From: an uncultured Muribaculaceae bacterium
GTDB lineage: Bacteria; Bacteroidota; Bacteroidia; Bacteroidales; Muribaculaceae
Length of the DNA: 19,845 nucleotides
Direction: 5' to 3'
NCBI GenBank assembly: GCA_910584185.1
Contig: CAJTYC010000047.1
Span: 1-19,845 of the forward strand
In this document: positions 6,826 to 15,803 of the stretch, piece by piece
Layout of the letters: the number at the start of each line of letters is the position of its first letter
How positions within the stretch are numbered: position 1 is the first letter of the stretch
Translations under genes and position numbers: made by a program
The notes under the pieces: generated by a model
Told to the model about the DNA's origin: nothing
What the model saw: the letters and a program-made list of their open reading frames with translations, nothing else
Database searches by the model: none

Positions 6826-7461
6826 ATGAATTGTAAGCTTGTCGGCCAGTTTGTTCAGCATCTGGAGGTCACTCTTTCTCCGGGTGAGAATTTCTTTGCT
6901 GAGAAAGGCTCTGTGATCTATCTCGAAGCAGGGGTGGAGAAGGAGCTGAGCTTCAACGGCTCTGGCCTCGGCAGAATATTGGGCGCAAAGCTCTCCGGTG
7001 AGTCGCTCTTTATTCTCCGCCTTTACAATGCTACCAATATGCCGCGAAAGGTGGTGATTGGCAGTCATTTCGGTCTTCTCCCCGTGAAACTGAATGGGGA
7101 AACCATGATTTGCCATCGCGGAGTCTATGTCGGCTCCAACAATAAGGTGAACGTTACAACCAAGCTCTCCATAGCCGGACTTACCGACGGCATGGGGCTG
7201 TTGCTCCAAAAGATTCAGGGAAATTCGACTGTTTTTCTTGATACCAAGGGCCAGCCCATAACGCTCAACCTGCAATACGGCGAAACCATAGAAGTTGACG
7301 AAGACCATATTATAGCGTTGCTCAATATTTCGGAAAATCAGATGCAATCCAATTGGTCGCTCAGCAACTTGATAGGTGGCGAGGGCTTAAGCATGATGCG
7401 TATCACAGGTCCCGGCACCGTATATCTCTCACCAAGCAAGTTTTTCGCTCCTATCCAATAA
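6826..7461 (+). CDS. AIM24-family protein
   Basis: A 211-aa beta-rich protein of the AIM24/TIGR00266 family. Visible are the early GSVIYLEAGVE (about 29-39), the glycine-rich GSGLGRILGAKLSGESLF (46-63), and an ending GPGTVYLSPSKF. In known AIM24 domains the fold is a pair of cupin-like/double-stranded beta-helix repeats. Bacterial members occur, from established knowledge, in Ter gene neighbourhoods; a biochemical role is not known. Gaps of 43 and 42 bases to its neighbours fit one operon. Confidence 0.85.
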   Translation: MNCKLVGQFVQHLEVTLSPGENFFAEKGSVIYLEAGVEKELSFNGSGLGRILGAKLSGESLFILRLYNATNMPRKVVIGSHFGLLPVKLNGETMICHRGVYVGSNNKVNVTTKLSIAGLTDGMGLLLQKIQGNSTVFLDTKGQPITLNLQYGETIEVDEDHIIALLNISENQMQSNWSLSNLIGGEGLSMMRITGPGTVYLSPSKFFAPIQ

Positions 7462-7503
7462 TCTCTTCTCACTTTCCAACCGTTAATGATAGCTAAACCT
7501 TAA

Positions 7504-9366
7504 ATGTCAGCTACGACTCTCGACATAAAAGATTATGTGGCACCGGTGGCCGCTACGCAGCAGGAAGTGCTAACCTATCTGAAGCAACGCCCCAAAGGCA
7601 TCACTTTTGTGCATGGCAAGGCTGGGTGTGGCAAGACTTATCTTATACAAAAGTTGGAAGCGAGTATGCCGGGTTGCAAAGTTTTGACTCCTACCAATCT
7701 CGCATCTTCTTTGTATGACAGGGCACAAACGCTGCACTCTTTCTTCTGGGGAGCTTTTGACAATCTGGACGAGGGCATTCAAAACCCCGACAATATCACT
7801 CCTCTTAAGTCCCGGCAGTTTGCCAATTAATTGGCCTGCATCTCAATGCTCGTATTTGACGAAATATCTATGGTCAGGTCAGACACTTTTGAGATGATGG
7901 AGCAGATTTGCCGCAAGGCAAAGGGCAATAACTTGCCTTTTGGCGGTATTCCGGTGGTGCTTGTTGGCGATTTGTTTCAGCTTCCGCCTGTGGTTAGTGA
8001 GAATGCTGTGTATGAGTATTTGCTGAAAGAATATGGCGGAATATATTTTTTCGACAGCCACGCCATCAAAAACAATCTTGGTGCCATCAAACTTTTTGAG
8101 CTTACTAAATCTTTTCGCCAGCAGAATGATGCAAAGTTTGTGGATCTGCTCGATGCTTTCCGTGAGCCGATGAGCGACAGCCGAAAGGTGGAGGTGCTTG
8201 AGGCTTTGAATTCGAGGGTTGGCGTGGCTTTGCCCTCTGATGCAATCTATATCGCGTCGTCCAACGAGGAAGTCAGCCGTGTCAACACCGAGAGGTTGTC
8301 GCAAATCGAGGGAGATTTGATTACGTGTGAGGCGCAATATAAGATTAAGTTGCGCAATAGCAATTCGCACGTGGATATAGGCCACATGCAGTTACCTTGC
8401 GATAAGGACATCGAACCTCTGATTGTGCCTTCTCAATATGATGGTGTGCTTAGCTTCAAAATCGGAGCAAGGGTGATGTTGACCAAAAGCAACAAGAAGT
8501 TCGGCTATAGCAACGGCGATTTCGGGGTAGTGACCGATTACGACGGCGAATCAATCACAATCCGGCTTGATTCGGGCCTTACAGTGCCATGTCCGCATCC
8601 GCATGACCGCTACAAGTCTAACTTGCTTACCGACACAAGATTTGAGATGCAATATGATGTGAATAAGCACAGGCTTGTGCGCAAGTTGCCTTTTGTGCAG
8701 CGCACCACCCAGTTTCCGGTTAAGCTCGCCTACGCTTTCACTATTCATAAGTCGCAGGGACAAACTTACGATAAGGTGATTCTTGACCTCAATAGCCATA
8801 TCTTTGCCCCCGGCCAACTTTATGTTGCGCTGAGCCGCGTGAAATCGCTCAATGGTCTTTTCCTCACAAAGAGAATTACATATAGCGACATCATATCTGA
8901 CGATTCGGTGTTCTTGTTTCTCAACAGGGTGCGGTTGGCCAATGGTGCAAAACCGCAAGCGCGACAGGATGTTGCCGAGCAAAAGGAAGCTCGCAGGCAG
9001 GCCGCAAAATATAGGGCAAATCTAAGGTGTTATGATTTCCTGAGTTTTGTGAAGATGAATGAGCAGAATGAGTCTGTAAAGGATTTCCTATGCCATACAC
9101 TCAATAGTTATAAGGCTCTGTTTGCCTTGAACAAGACTGATTTGGCGATTGAGGAGCTTGTGAAGATTATCGACTTGATCAATGGCTCTTACATTACCGA
9201 TAGATATGAGACTCTGATTAGCAAGCTATATACAAATCACCTTACGCTTGATGACTGCTGCTATAATCTGAATGCCATATTCGAAATCTATACCGACGTT
9301 ATAAAGTTGCTTCGACAGCAAGTCGCAACCGACAATAAGTATTTGCCGAAACAACCGGCAAACTGA
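7504..9366 (+). pseudogene. Pif1/RecD2-like superfamily 1 helicase interrupted by one in-frame stop
   Basis: Reading 7504-9366 in one frame gives 620 codons with a single TAA at 7828-7830 (codon 109). Before it lies Walker A GKAGCGKT (38-45). After it come Walker B VFDEISMV (117-124), GDLFQLPPV, TKSFRQ, and the C-terminal UvrD-like block IHKSQGQTYDKVILDL with LYVALSRVKSLNGLF. A further alpha-helical extension of about 130 residues follows. The stop separates Walker A from Walker B, so neither piece should be an active ATPase unless the stop is read through. It sits in a perfect palindrome (7822-7835). DNA-processing enzymes are known partners in Ter systems. A sequencing or assembly error is also possible. 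Confidence 0.85.
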
Positions 9367-9412
9367 AAAACTAATAACAAAGAAAACTTAACAACTTAAC
9401 AACCAAATAATC

Positions 9413-10456
9413 ATGAGCAGACTTCCTATTTACTTCCTCGTTGACGTGTCTGAGTCAATGGTCGGAACTCCCATAGAGCAAGTGCAGCAGGGCATGCGTA
9501 CTATTATTCAGAATCTTCGTGTGGACCCTTATGCCCTTGAAACGGTATTCGTTTCAATCATTGCTTTTGCAGGCAAGGCTAAGGTTCTCTCTCCTCTTAC
9601 GGAGCTTTATAAATTCTATCCGCCAACATTCCCTATCGGCGGCGGCACTTCTCTCGGTGCAGGACTCGAGGCTCTTATGAATGACATTGATTCTTCTGTC
9701 CAGAAAACCACTATGGAGCAGAAGGGTGACTGGAAACCTATCATCTTCTTGTTTACCGACGGCAATCCTACCGACAATTATCAGGCGGCTTTCCGTCGTT
9801 GGAATGAGAAGTACCGTAAGCATTGCAGCCTTGTGGCTGTCTCTATCGGCGATAATGTCAATGTCCTGACTCTCGCGCAGATCACTGACGACATTTTGCT
9901 TCTTAAGGACACTGACCCGGAGTCGTTCAGCAAGTTTTTCAAGTGGGTCACTGCCTCTATCAAGACCACGAGCATGACGGTCAGCGAACAAGCAACTGAT
10001 GAGATAAAACTCGCTCCAACATCAGGTATTAACCTCGAAAAGGTTGACCCTAATGAATATAGCAGCATCGTAGACGAGAATTTTGTGGTTTTGCATGGCC
10101 GTTGCCAGACCACCAAGAATGATTATCTCGTGAAATTTGCCAAGCGCACAGGTCGAGAATCAGAAAGGGAAGGTTATAATTCATCAATTTTCAGACTGTT
10201 AGGTGCGTATCCGATTGACAAGGAGTCTTATGCAGCATTCTCTGCCGGACATAAGACGAGAATCAACACCATGAATCTGATGGGTGTGCCTACTTGTCCC
10301 TGCTGTGGCAATCAGCATGGGGTAGTGGTGTGCGAATGCGGTGGCATTTTCTGCGTCGGCGACGAGACTAATATTGAGTGCCCGTGGTGCGGAATGCAGG
10401 GCGAACTTGGTAGCGGCGGACCGGAAGGTATGGATATCTCACGTGGTTTAGGTTAA
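9413..10456 (+). CDS. TerY protein with C-terminal metal-binding domain (TerY-P triad)
   Basis: A 347-aa protein. Residues 1-200 are a vWA domain paralogous to the other two TerYs, with MIDAS residues DVSES (D11, S13, S15), T79 and D116 (FTDGNPTD). Residues 225-285 are a linker domain. Residues 295-326 form a cysteine cluster: C295, C297, C298, C307, C309, C314, C323 and C326, with H302, matching the TerY-C metal-binding domain. Established work on Ter systems describes a triad of this protein with a PP2C phosphatase and a kinase, and both follow here at 11 and 13 bases. The expected role is to present substrates to that pair. Confidence 0.9.
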   Translation: MSRLPIYFLVDVSESMVGTPIEQVQQGMRTIIQNLRVDPYALETVFVSIIAFAGKAKVLSPLTELYKFYPPTFPIGGGTSLGAGLEALMNDIDSSVQKTTMEQKGDWKPIIFLFTDGNPTDNYQAAFRRWNEKYRKHCSLVAVSIGDNVNVLTLAQITDDILLLKDTDPESFSKFFKWVTASIKTTSMTVSEQATDEIKLAPTSGINLEKVDPNEYSSIVDENFVVLHGRCQTTKNDYLVKFAKRTGRESEREGYNSSIFRLLGAYPIDKESYAAFSAGHKTRINTMNLMGVPTCPCCGNQHGVVVCECGGIFCVGDETNIECPWCGMQGELGSGGPEGMDISRGLG

Positions 10457-10467
10457 TATAATACGAT

Positions 10468-11913
10468 ATGGATAGAAAACATCGTTTAGCCGATAGGAGT
10501 CGTAAGTCTGCCCTCCGTCTTAACGAAACTGCGCGAGCAGTCCGCAAGGCCATGGCCAAGGCCGGTATTCCATCTGCTGATAAAGAAGCTTTCATTGATT
10601 GGACGATTGGCCAATTGTGGAACTCCTACAAAGAAGAACGTATGAATCAAAGATTGATAATAGAAAATGAAATTAAGGCGCTCGGCATTCGCTTGCCCAA
10701 TGGCACGGTGAAGAAGGAGTATTGCACATTGTTTGAACTCCCGGTAGATAAGATTTCTAAAGTGCAATTGATAGGCGCGGATGAGATAGGCCTTGCTTTT
10801 ATCGTCGGTGGCGATGGCAAGTGTTCTCTTTGCGGCAAGCCAAAGTTGGCCGGTGATTTCACCCTCACCCTGCGATACAACACTGTGGAGGGGGAAGCAC
10901 CTTCGGAACTTAAGATACCGGTTGCTTTCAATCCTGACCCGCGCAGCTTATGGAAGAATCTTCCCACAGGCGACATTCCTTATCCTAAGCCGGACTCTGA
11001 AACAGCCTTTATTAAAGTGGAGGCTGCTGAGGATGGAACCCTTAAAAAGGATATCGTTGCAGCAAGTCAGCGTGGTCGCAGCCATGCTCAGGAAGGTAAG
11101 GCTCGCGATGACCACTTTACTCTCTTTCATTGCGGTGACTCTGATTGGTATGTGCTGGCGGTGGCTGATGGCGCCGGGTCTGCGAAGTATTCGCGCAAGG
11201 GCTCGGAAGTGGCTTGCAAGACGGTAGTTGACCATTGCAAGAATTTGCTTATCAAAAATCCTGCCTTTGAAGCTGCCATTAGCGAGTATGAAGCTGACCG
11301 CCAAGATGCAAATAAAAGGACGGCCCTCACGAAGCATGTCATTGATATCATCTATAATGGTGCTCTGAAGGCTCACGAGGCAGTGAAGAAGGTTGCGGAA
11401 GCAAATGAAGAAGCTAAGTTGAAGGATTTTGCTACGACTCTGATGTTTGCTGTGTGCAAGAGGTATGATTTCGGCTGGTTCATAGCCTCTTTCTGGGTAG
11501 GTGACGGTGCTATGTGCATCTTCGATGAGAACACCAAGTCCATCAAGCTCCTCGGCACTCCCGATGAGGGTGAGTTCTCCGGCCAGACCCGTTTTCTCAC
11601 TATGCCTGAGATTTTCCGAGACAAGGATGTCGTAGCTAAGCGCCTCCGCATGGCTATCGTGCCGGACTTTACTGCACTCTTCCTTATGAGCGATGGAGTC
11701 TCCGACCCGATGTTTGAGACTGATAAGAATCTCAATGATTATGCCAGGTGGGAGGAGTTCTGGGGCTATCTTAAGAATGGATTCCCCGACGATGAAATCG
11801 GTGGGGTAGACCTCTCGGACGACAATGAGGCCTCTCAAGACCAACTCCTTCGTTGGCTTGATTTCTGGAGTCCCGGAAATCATGACGACCGTACAATCGC
11901 TATTCTCCACTAA
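10468..11913 (+). CDS. PP2C-type protein phosphatase with N-terminal extension (TerY-P triad)
   Basis: A 481-aa protein. The C-terminal 280 residues are a PP2C Ser/Thr phosphatase: RDDH (213-216), VADGAGS (232-238), ATTLMFAV, VGDG (344-347), MSDGVSDP (407-414) and the final HDDRTIAIL (472-480). The acidic residues bind the two catalytic Mn2+/Mg2+ ions. The N-terminal 190 residues hold a basic helix (1-60), then a probable Ig-like beta segment starting LGIRLPNGTV (72-81), with a CxxC pair (C119, C122). ATG 10468 lies 11 bases after the previous stop; ATG 10642 is a less likely alternative. It should remove the phosphates added by the following kinase. Confidence 0.92.
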   Translation: MDRKHRLADRSRKSALRLNETARAVRKAMAKAGIPSADKEAFIDWTIGQLWNSYKEERMNQRLIIENEIKALGIRLPNGTVKKEYCTLFELPVDKISKVQLIGADEIGLAFIVGGDGKCSLCGKPKLAGDFTLTLRYNTVEGEAPSELKIPVAFNPDPRSLWKNLPTGDIPYPKPDSETAFIKVEAAEDGTLKKDIVAASQRGRSHAQEGKARDDHFTLFHCGDSDWYVLAVADGAGSAKYSRKGSEVACKTVVDHCKNLLIKNPAFEAAISEYEADRQDANKRTALTKHVIDIIYNGALKAHEAVKKVAEANEEAKLKDFATTLMFAVCKRYDFGWFIASFWVGDGAMCIFDENTKSIKLLGTPDEGEFSGQTRFLTMPEIFRDKDVVAKRLRMAIVPDFTALFLMSDGVSDPMFETDKNLNDYARWEEFWGYLKNGFPDDEIGGVDLSDDNEASQDQLLRWLDFWSPGNHDDRTIAILH

Positions 11914-11926
11914 TCATTCATACACG

Positions 11927-13408
11927 ATGGCAAATACTATTAAATTAACAGCTTCCGATGGCTCTACTGTCGAATTTGTCGACGAGGTGATTGGCAGTGG
12001 TGCTATGAAGGAGGTTTATTTCAGCCCGGACAAGAGTTATGTGGTAGGTTTTTACATGAAGCCAGTTGACGCAAATGCCAAGGACCGTCTGCAAAATATC
12101 GTGGGGTTATATCGCAATAAGATTTTCGGTCAGGTAGGTGGCGATTATTGGGAGAATCTTTTCTGCTGGCCCACGAAGCTCGTGGAGTGGAATGGCAAGT
12201 TGGGCATCGTTTGCCCAACTTATCAGAAACATTTCTTCTTTAAGGATGGCATGTTCAAGGGGAAGGAGAAGGAGGGTAAGTGGTTCGCCTCAGCCAAGCT
12301 GCGCAATAAGTTTCTTTCTCCTGCCCAGAAGGGCACTTGGCTGACTCATTATCATATGTGTCTCCAGATAGCCCGTGCAGTGCGACGTCTCCACGCTGCC
12401 GGTCTTGCGCATTCTGACCTTTCGTATAAGAATGTGCTTGTAGACCCCGAAACCGGCAAGGCTGCCGTAATCGATTGCGACGGCCTCGTAGTGCCGGGTA
12501 AGTATCCGCCCGATGTGGTGGGCACTCCCGATTTCATCGCGCCCGAAGTGCTCCAGACGCGTGCCCTTAAGGTTGGCGACCCCAATAAGAAGTTGCCGAG
12601 CATTCAGACTGACCGCCATGCGTTGGCTGTATTGATATATATGTACCTGCTCAATCGCCATCCCCTTCGCGGTGGTAAAGTCAACGATCTTGACGCTGCA
12701 AGAGATGAGGAGTTGTCGATGGGCGAAAAGGCTCTTTTCGTAGAGCATCCAACTGACAAGAGCAACCGTCCGAAGGTTCAGAATCTTGCTCCGCCGGAAC
12801 TTCCACAGGGCGATGTGACCAAGCGTCCTTACACTATGTGCGGACCTTATCTCACGGAGTTGTTCAATCGTGCCTTTATCGACGGTCTGCACGACCCCTC
12901 CAAGCGGCCTACGGCCGATGAGTGGGAGATGGCCCTTGTCAAGACTACCGACTTGATTCAGCCTTGCCAGAACCCCAACTGTGAGGCGCACTGGTTTGTA
13001 TTCGACAATTCTACAAAACCGAAATGTCCGTTCTGTGGAACAGAATATCATGGTCAGCTTCCGGTTCTCAATCTCTACTATTCACCTTCTCATGGAAAGT
13101 TCCTTCCGGAGAACTATCGGCTGATGGTTTACGACAAACAGTCACTTTATATGTGGCACGTGAACCGTTTCATCACTCCCAACGAAAGAACCAAGCCCGA
13201 AGACAAGAAGCCGGTCGGTGACTTCCATTTCCACAATGGTAAATGGATTCTCATCAACCGTAAGCTCAATGATATGTGGGATGTGACCGAGCAGCCTAAG
13301 CGTCAGGTTAAGGTTGGTGAGTTTGTTGAGCTTACGGAGGGTCGAAAGATTCTACTTTCCGGCGAAGATGGCGGACGCCTTATTGTGGTTCAGCTGGTGA
13401 AAAATTGA
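11927..13408 (+). CDS. Ser/Thr protein kinase with zinc ribbon (TerY-P triad)
   Basis: A 493-aa eukaryotic-like kinase. The glycine loop is IGSGAMKE (22-29) and the likely ATP lysine is K45. The catalytic loop is HSDLSYKN (162-169, D164, N169). The DFG position is DCDG (183-186), and the activation segment ends GTPDFIAPE (199-207). A zinc ribbon follows (C347, C352, C367, C370), and then a beta-rich C-terminal region of about 120 residues. The start ATG 11927 is 13 bases after the phosphatase stop; a longer reading from 11825 would overlap the phosphatase and adds no conserved sequence. No membrane segment is seen. Partner order matches the TerY-P triad. Confidence 0.92.
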   Translation: MANTIKLTASDGSTVEFVDEVIGSGAMKEVYFSPDKSYVVGFYMKPVDANAKDRLQNIVGLYRNKIFGQVGGDYWENLFCWPTKLVEWNGKLGIVCPTYQKHFFFKDGMFKGKEKEGKWFASAKLRNKFLSPAQKGTWLTHYHMCLQIARAVRRLHAAGLAHSDLSYKNVLVDPETGKAAVIDCDGLVVPGKYPPDVVGTPDFIAPEVLQTRALKVGDPNKKLPSIQTDRHALAVLIYMYLLNRHPLRGGKVNDLDAARDEELSMGEKALFVEHPTDKSNRPKVQNLAPPELPQGDVTKRPYTMCGPYLTELFNRAFIDGLHDPSKRPTADEWEMALVKTTDLIQPCQNPNCEAHWFVFDNSTKPKCPFCGTEYHGQLPVLNLYYSPSHGKFLPENYRLMVYDKQSLYMWHVNRFITPNERTKPEDKKPVGDFHFHNGKWILINRKLNDMWDVTEQPKRQVKVGEFVELTEGRKILLSGEDGGRLIVVQLVKN

Positions 13409-13419
13409 TTTCTGCGATT

Positions 13420-14247
13420 ATGGGTAAGTGTAAATATTGCGGGCAGAGTGCCGGGCTTTTCCATAGCAAACATGCCGAGTGCGAGCAACGCCATTTAAGC
13501 GGTGTTGCCCGCATTAGGAGCATATTGGCTGGTTGCTTCCAAAATCGTGAGGATTTCTATCTGCATCAGGGTGAAATCAAAAAGATTTGCCAAGAAGCAT
13601 ATATATCGGGTGAAGATACTCGTTCCATATATTGCCAGTCGCTCGATGCGGCGGTAGAGCAGTATCTCGACGATGGCGTTATTGACGGTGAGGAGGAGCG
13701 CACTGTGGCAAGATACATGCAGTTTACTAATCTGTCGCAGCAGGTGCTGAATGCCAACAGATCGCTCGAGAAGGTGGTGCAGTCGAAGGTGCTTCAGGAG
13801 CTTCTTAACGGCCAGGTGCCATCTCCACGCATCACCATATCGGGCAATTTCCCGTTTTTGCTCAATAAGAATGAGCATATGCTTTGGCTGTTTCGCGATG
13901 TGACTCTTCAGATGCAGAAGGTGAGGCGCGAAACGGTGGGCCGGACCCGGGGTGTGAGTGTGCGTGTGTGCAAGGGCGTGTATTACCGCACCGGAGGGTT
14001 CAAGGGTACTCCGGTCGAGACTACTTATATGCAACGCATCGGCACCGGGAGTGTCTGCCTTACCGACAAGAATCTCTATTTCCATTGCCCGGAGAAGACG
14101 CTTAAAATTCCTTTCTCCAAAATACTCTCTCTCGACCCTTATTCTAATGGCTTGGGAGTTCAGAAAGACGAAGCCAATGACAAACCGATGTTCTTTGAAA
14201 ATCTGAACAGTTGGTTCTGTTATAACGCCATTTCAAATCTCAAGTAG
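13420..14247 (+). CDS. Zinc-knuckle protein with TerB-like helices and possible PH-like domain
   Basis: A 275-aa protein. The first 21 residues carry CKYC (C4, C7), H15, H18 and C21, a probable zinc-binding knuckle. Residues 45-110 are helical with LDDGVIDGEEE (83-93), the DG-hydrophobic-D pattern of TerB domains. From about residue 145 to the end the sequence is beta-rich (GSVCLTDKNLYFHCPEK, then IPFSKILSLDPY), resembling bacterial PH/GRAM-like lipid- or protein-binding domains. ATG 13420 is 11 bases after the kinase stop; the TTG at 13405 would overlap it. The likely role is to link the kinase triad to TerB-type partners or a membrane; this is inference. Confidence 0.7.
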   Translation: MGKCKYCGQSAGLFHSKHAECEQRHLSGVARIRSILAGCFQNREDFYLHQGEIKKICQEAYISGEDTRSIYCQSLDAAVEQYLDDGVIDGEEERTVARYMQFTNLSQQVLNANRSLEKVVQSKVLQELLNGQVPSPRITISGNFPFLLNKNEHMLWLFRDVTLQMQKVRRETVGRTRGVSVRVCKGVYYRTGGFKGTPVETTYMQRIGTGSVCLTDKNLYFHCPEKTLKIPFSKILSLDPYSNGLGVQKDEANDKPMFFENLNSWFCYNAISNLK

Positions 14248-14254
14248 TGTTGCT

Positions 14255-15652
14255 ATGTTAAGAGGACATAAAGTAGCGATTGCGCGAATATTCGCCGACC
14301 TTATCAAGGCCGACCGTATCATCGATACCGGGGAGATGGAGTGTTGGAAAAGGGTTTGTGCGAAGTATTCGATAGATAAGGATATCGAGACGGAAGCTCA
14401 GGGCGTGTCGTTTGCCGATGCGCTCAATGACATATGCAATTCAGGTGTACAGGGCTTGAAGGAGGACCTACTTGGCGATTGCCGGTCTATGACTGTCAGC
14501 GACGGTTTTTGCGCCCATTCGGAGGCTCTGCTGATGATCGCTTTAATCCTTATGCTTGATGCTTCCCAACCGTTCAGGGTAGATGTCTATTCTATTCCGA
14601 GGGCAAGTTTCAATATCGATATTGCAACTTCACTGTATGTTGAAAGTGAGTTTGACGCGGCGACCAATGATGCCATACGTGTCAATTATCGCTCGCTGTT
14701 CAAGGAGTTTCAGCTTGCGGGATTTCATTTCGTATATCCACCCAAGATTATAGAGCATTATCAGGATACCGACCCCTCTCTTTTTCATCAGATTCTCTCT
14801 TTTCTCGCTCCATCCATGAGCGAACCCGGAATAGAGAATGCGTATAAGTCGCTGATGAAGATGACCACTGCTGTCTTTTGCAAGGATTTGCTCTGCAATA
14901 AGTGCGGCATATCTGACCTTCGCGACACATACCCTTCGCTTCTGATAAAAATTGGCAATAGTTTCGTGGGCGAGGATTCGTATGCCAATTATCTCAAGAT
15001 TGAGGTTGACGAGGATATTCTGACCACTGTGCAGTCGTTTGTCGACAGGTTTTGCAGTATGCTGAGCGGCGATGTGCATGTTGTGAACACTTCGGAAGAG
15101 CGTGATAGCCAGTTTCATTTTCATGGTTTCTATAAGCAATTGCTCGATATTTTCCTTATTCGCAAGAATATTCGGAGTCATATTTTGATAGACCCGTATA
15201 AGGAGGAAATTCTCTTCCCCGATGTCGATGCCAAGGCCGGTGGTCTTCATCGCAGGGAGCGTGCACTTTATGCCCTGCTTCTATGTAGCGGTAAGGAGGG
15301 CTTGAATTTCAATCTGCCAAAGTCGGCCGATGGTCTCGATAAGTATAAGACACGCATTGAGAGTATACAGGCAAAATATTGCACTATCTACTCAATGTTT
15401 GGCGGCGACAGTGAGACTGCACCGGATTTGAGTATTCCCGAAATAAGACGACCGATTTTCAGTTGCCTGAAACGCTCGTTAAAGAGTATTCCCTCGCTTT
15501 ATAATCCGGAGGACTACAATGTGATGAAGAATCGCGATGGAATTTTCTCGGTGAATATTGACGACGATATGGTCTATGTCACCGAGTTGGATTCATCCGA
15601 ACCGGTGCCGTTGAAAGACTCCAAATTGTTCAAACGGTTCAAAGAAGCATAG
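14255..15652 (+). CDS. TerB-like N-terminal domain protein, large unknown C-terminal part
   Basis: A 465-aa protein, 7 bases after its neighbour and last in the cluster. Residues 1-100 look like a TerB-type helical domain: FADLIKADRIIDTGEMECW (14-32), then DGFCAHSEALLMIALILML (82-100). The middle region has no motif I can name. Toward the C-terminus, RRERALYALLLCSGKEGLNF and what follows resembles a helix-rich module found in other Bacteroidota proteins of unknown function; a winged-helix-like fold is possible but unproven. There are no membrane segments. Its stop codon lies inside a 28-bp palindrome. Confidence 0.65.
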   Translation: MLRGHKVAIARIFADLIKADRIIDTGEMECWKRVCAKYSIDKDIETEAQGVSFADALNDICNSGVQGLKEDLLGDCRSMTVSDGFCAHSEALLMIALILMLDASQPFRVDVYSIPRASFNIDIATSLYVESEFDAATNDAIRVNYRSLFKEFQLAGFHFVYPPKIIEHYQDTDPSLFHQILSFLAPSMSEPGIENAYKSLMKMTTAVFCKDLLCNKCGISDLRDTYPSLLIKIGNSFVGEDSYANYLKIEVDEDILTTVQSFVDRFCSMLSGDVHVVNTSEERDSQFHFHGFYKQLLDIFLIRKNIRSHILIDPYKEEILFPDVDAKAGGLHRRERALYALLLCSGKEGLNFNLPKSADGLDKYKTRIESIQAKYCTIYSMFGGDSETAPDLSIPEIRRPIFSCLKRSLKSIPSLYNPEDYNVMKNRDGIFSVNIDDDMVYVTELDSSEPVPLKDSKLFKRFKEA

Positions 15653-15674
15653 GTTGCAACGTTGCAACCTATGC
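15647..15674. terminator. 28-bp perfect palindrome across the stop of the last Ter gene
   Basis: Positions 15647-15660 and 15661-15674 are exact complements; the centre reads TTGCAACGTTGCAA. As RNA it would form a 12-bp stem with a four-base loop. The TAG stop at 15650-15652 lies within it. No T-run follows, so a classical intrinsic terminator is unproven. It also supplies the TTGCAA element of the next promoter module, so it may serve as an operator. Confidence 0.5.
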
Positions 15675-15746
15675 ACCACCGATATAGGGAAGATTATTGA
15701 AACGTTATAGAAATAATGATTCTCTGAGATCTAATCACTAACTTTG
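15658..15746 (+). promoter_or_regulatory. Promoter module copy 3, downstream of the Ter cluster
   Basis: AACGTTGCAACCT (15658-15670), GAAACGTT (15699-15706) and TAACTTTG (15739-15746) match copy 1 exactly and with identical spacing: every element is offset by 12,706 bases. The stretches between the elements are only weakly similar. Transcription would start near 15753 and run rightward into the repeat island and the Ca2+ ATPase at 16243, giving a leader of about 490 bases. An adjacent 28-codon ORF at 15747 is probably not a gene. Confidence 0.55.
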
Positions 15747-15803
15747 ATGAAACTCAGGAAGCATAAGAAAATAACTTGCGACAAATTGCGCAGGTGTTTT
15801 CGA

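Noticed and set aside
10948..11910. 320-codon ORF on the minus strand
   Set aside because: It lies wholly antisense to the PP2C gene, whose catalytic motifs are clear; the antisense product shows no family features.
11825..11926. Upstream extension of the kinase gene
   Set aside because: It overlaps the phosphatase gene by about 90 bases and adds no kinase sequence; ATG 11927 gives the natural start.
12197..12221. Perfect 10-bp hairpin (AAGTTGGGCA and complement)
   Set aside because: It lies inside the kinase coding sequence in a conserved-length region; probably chance codon content.
2952..15706. The two matching ends as attachment-site repeats of a 12.7-kb mobile island
   Set aside because: The identity is confined to short elements ending in a promoter box, a third copy lies inside the cluster, and no integrase is present, so a shared promoter explains it better.
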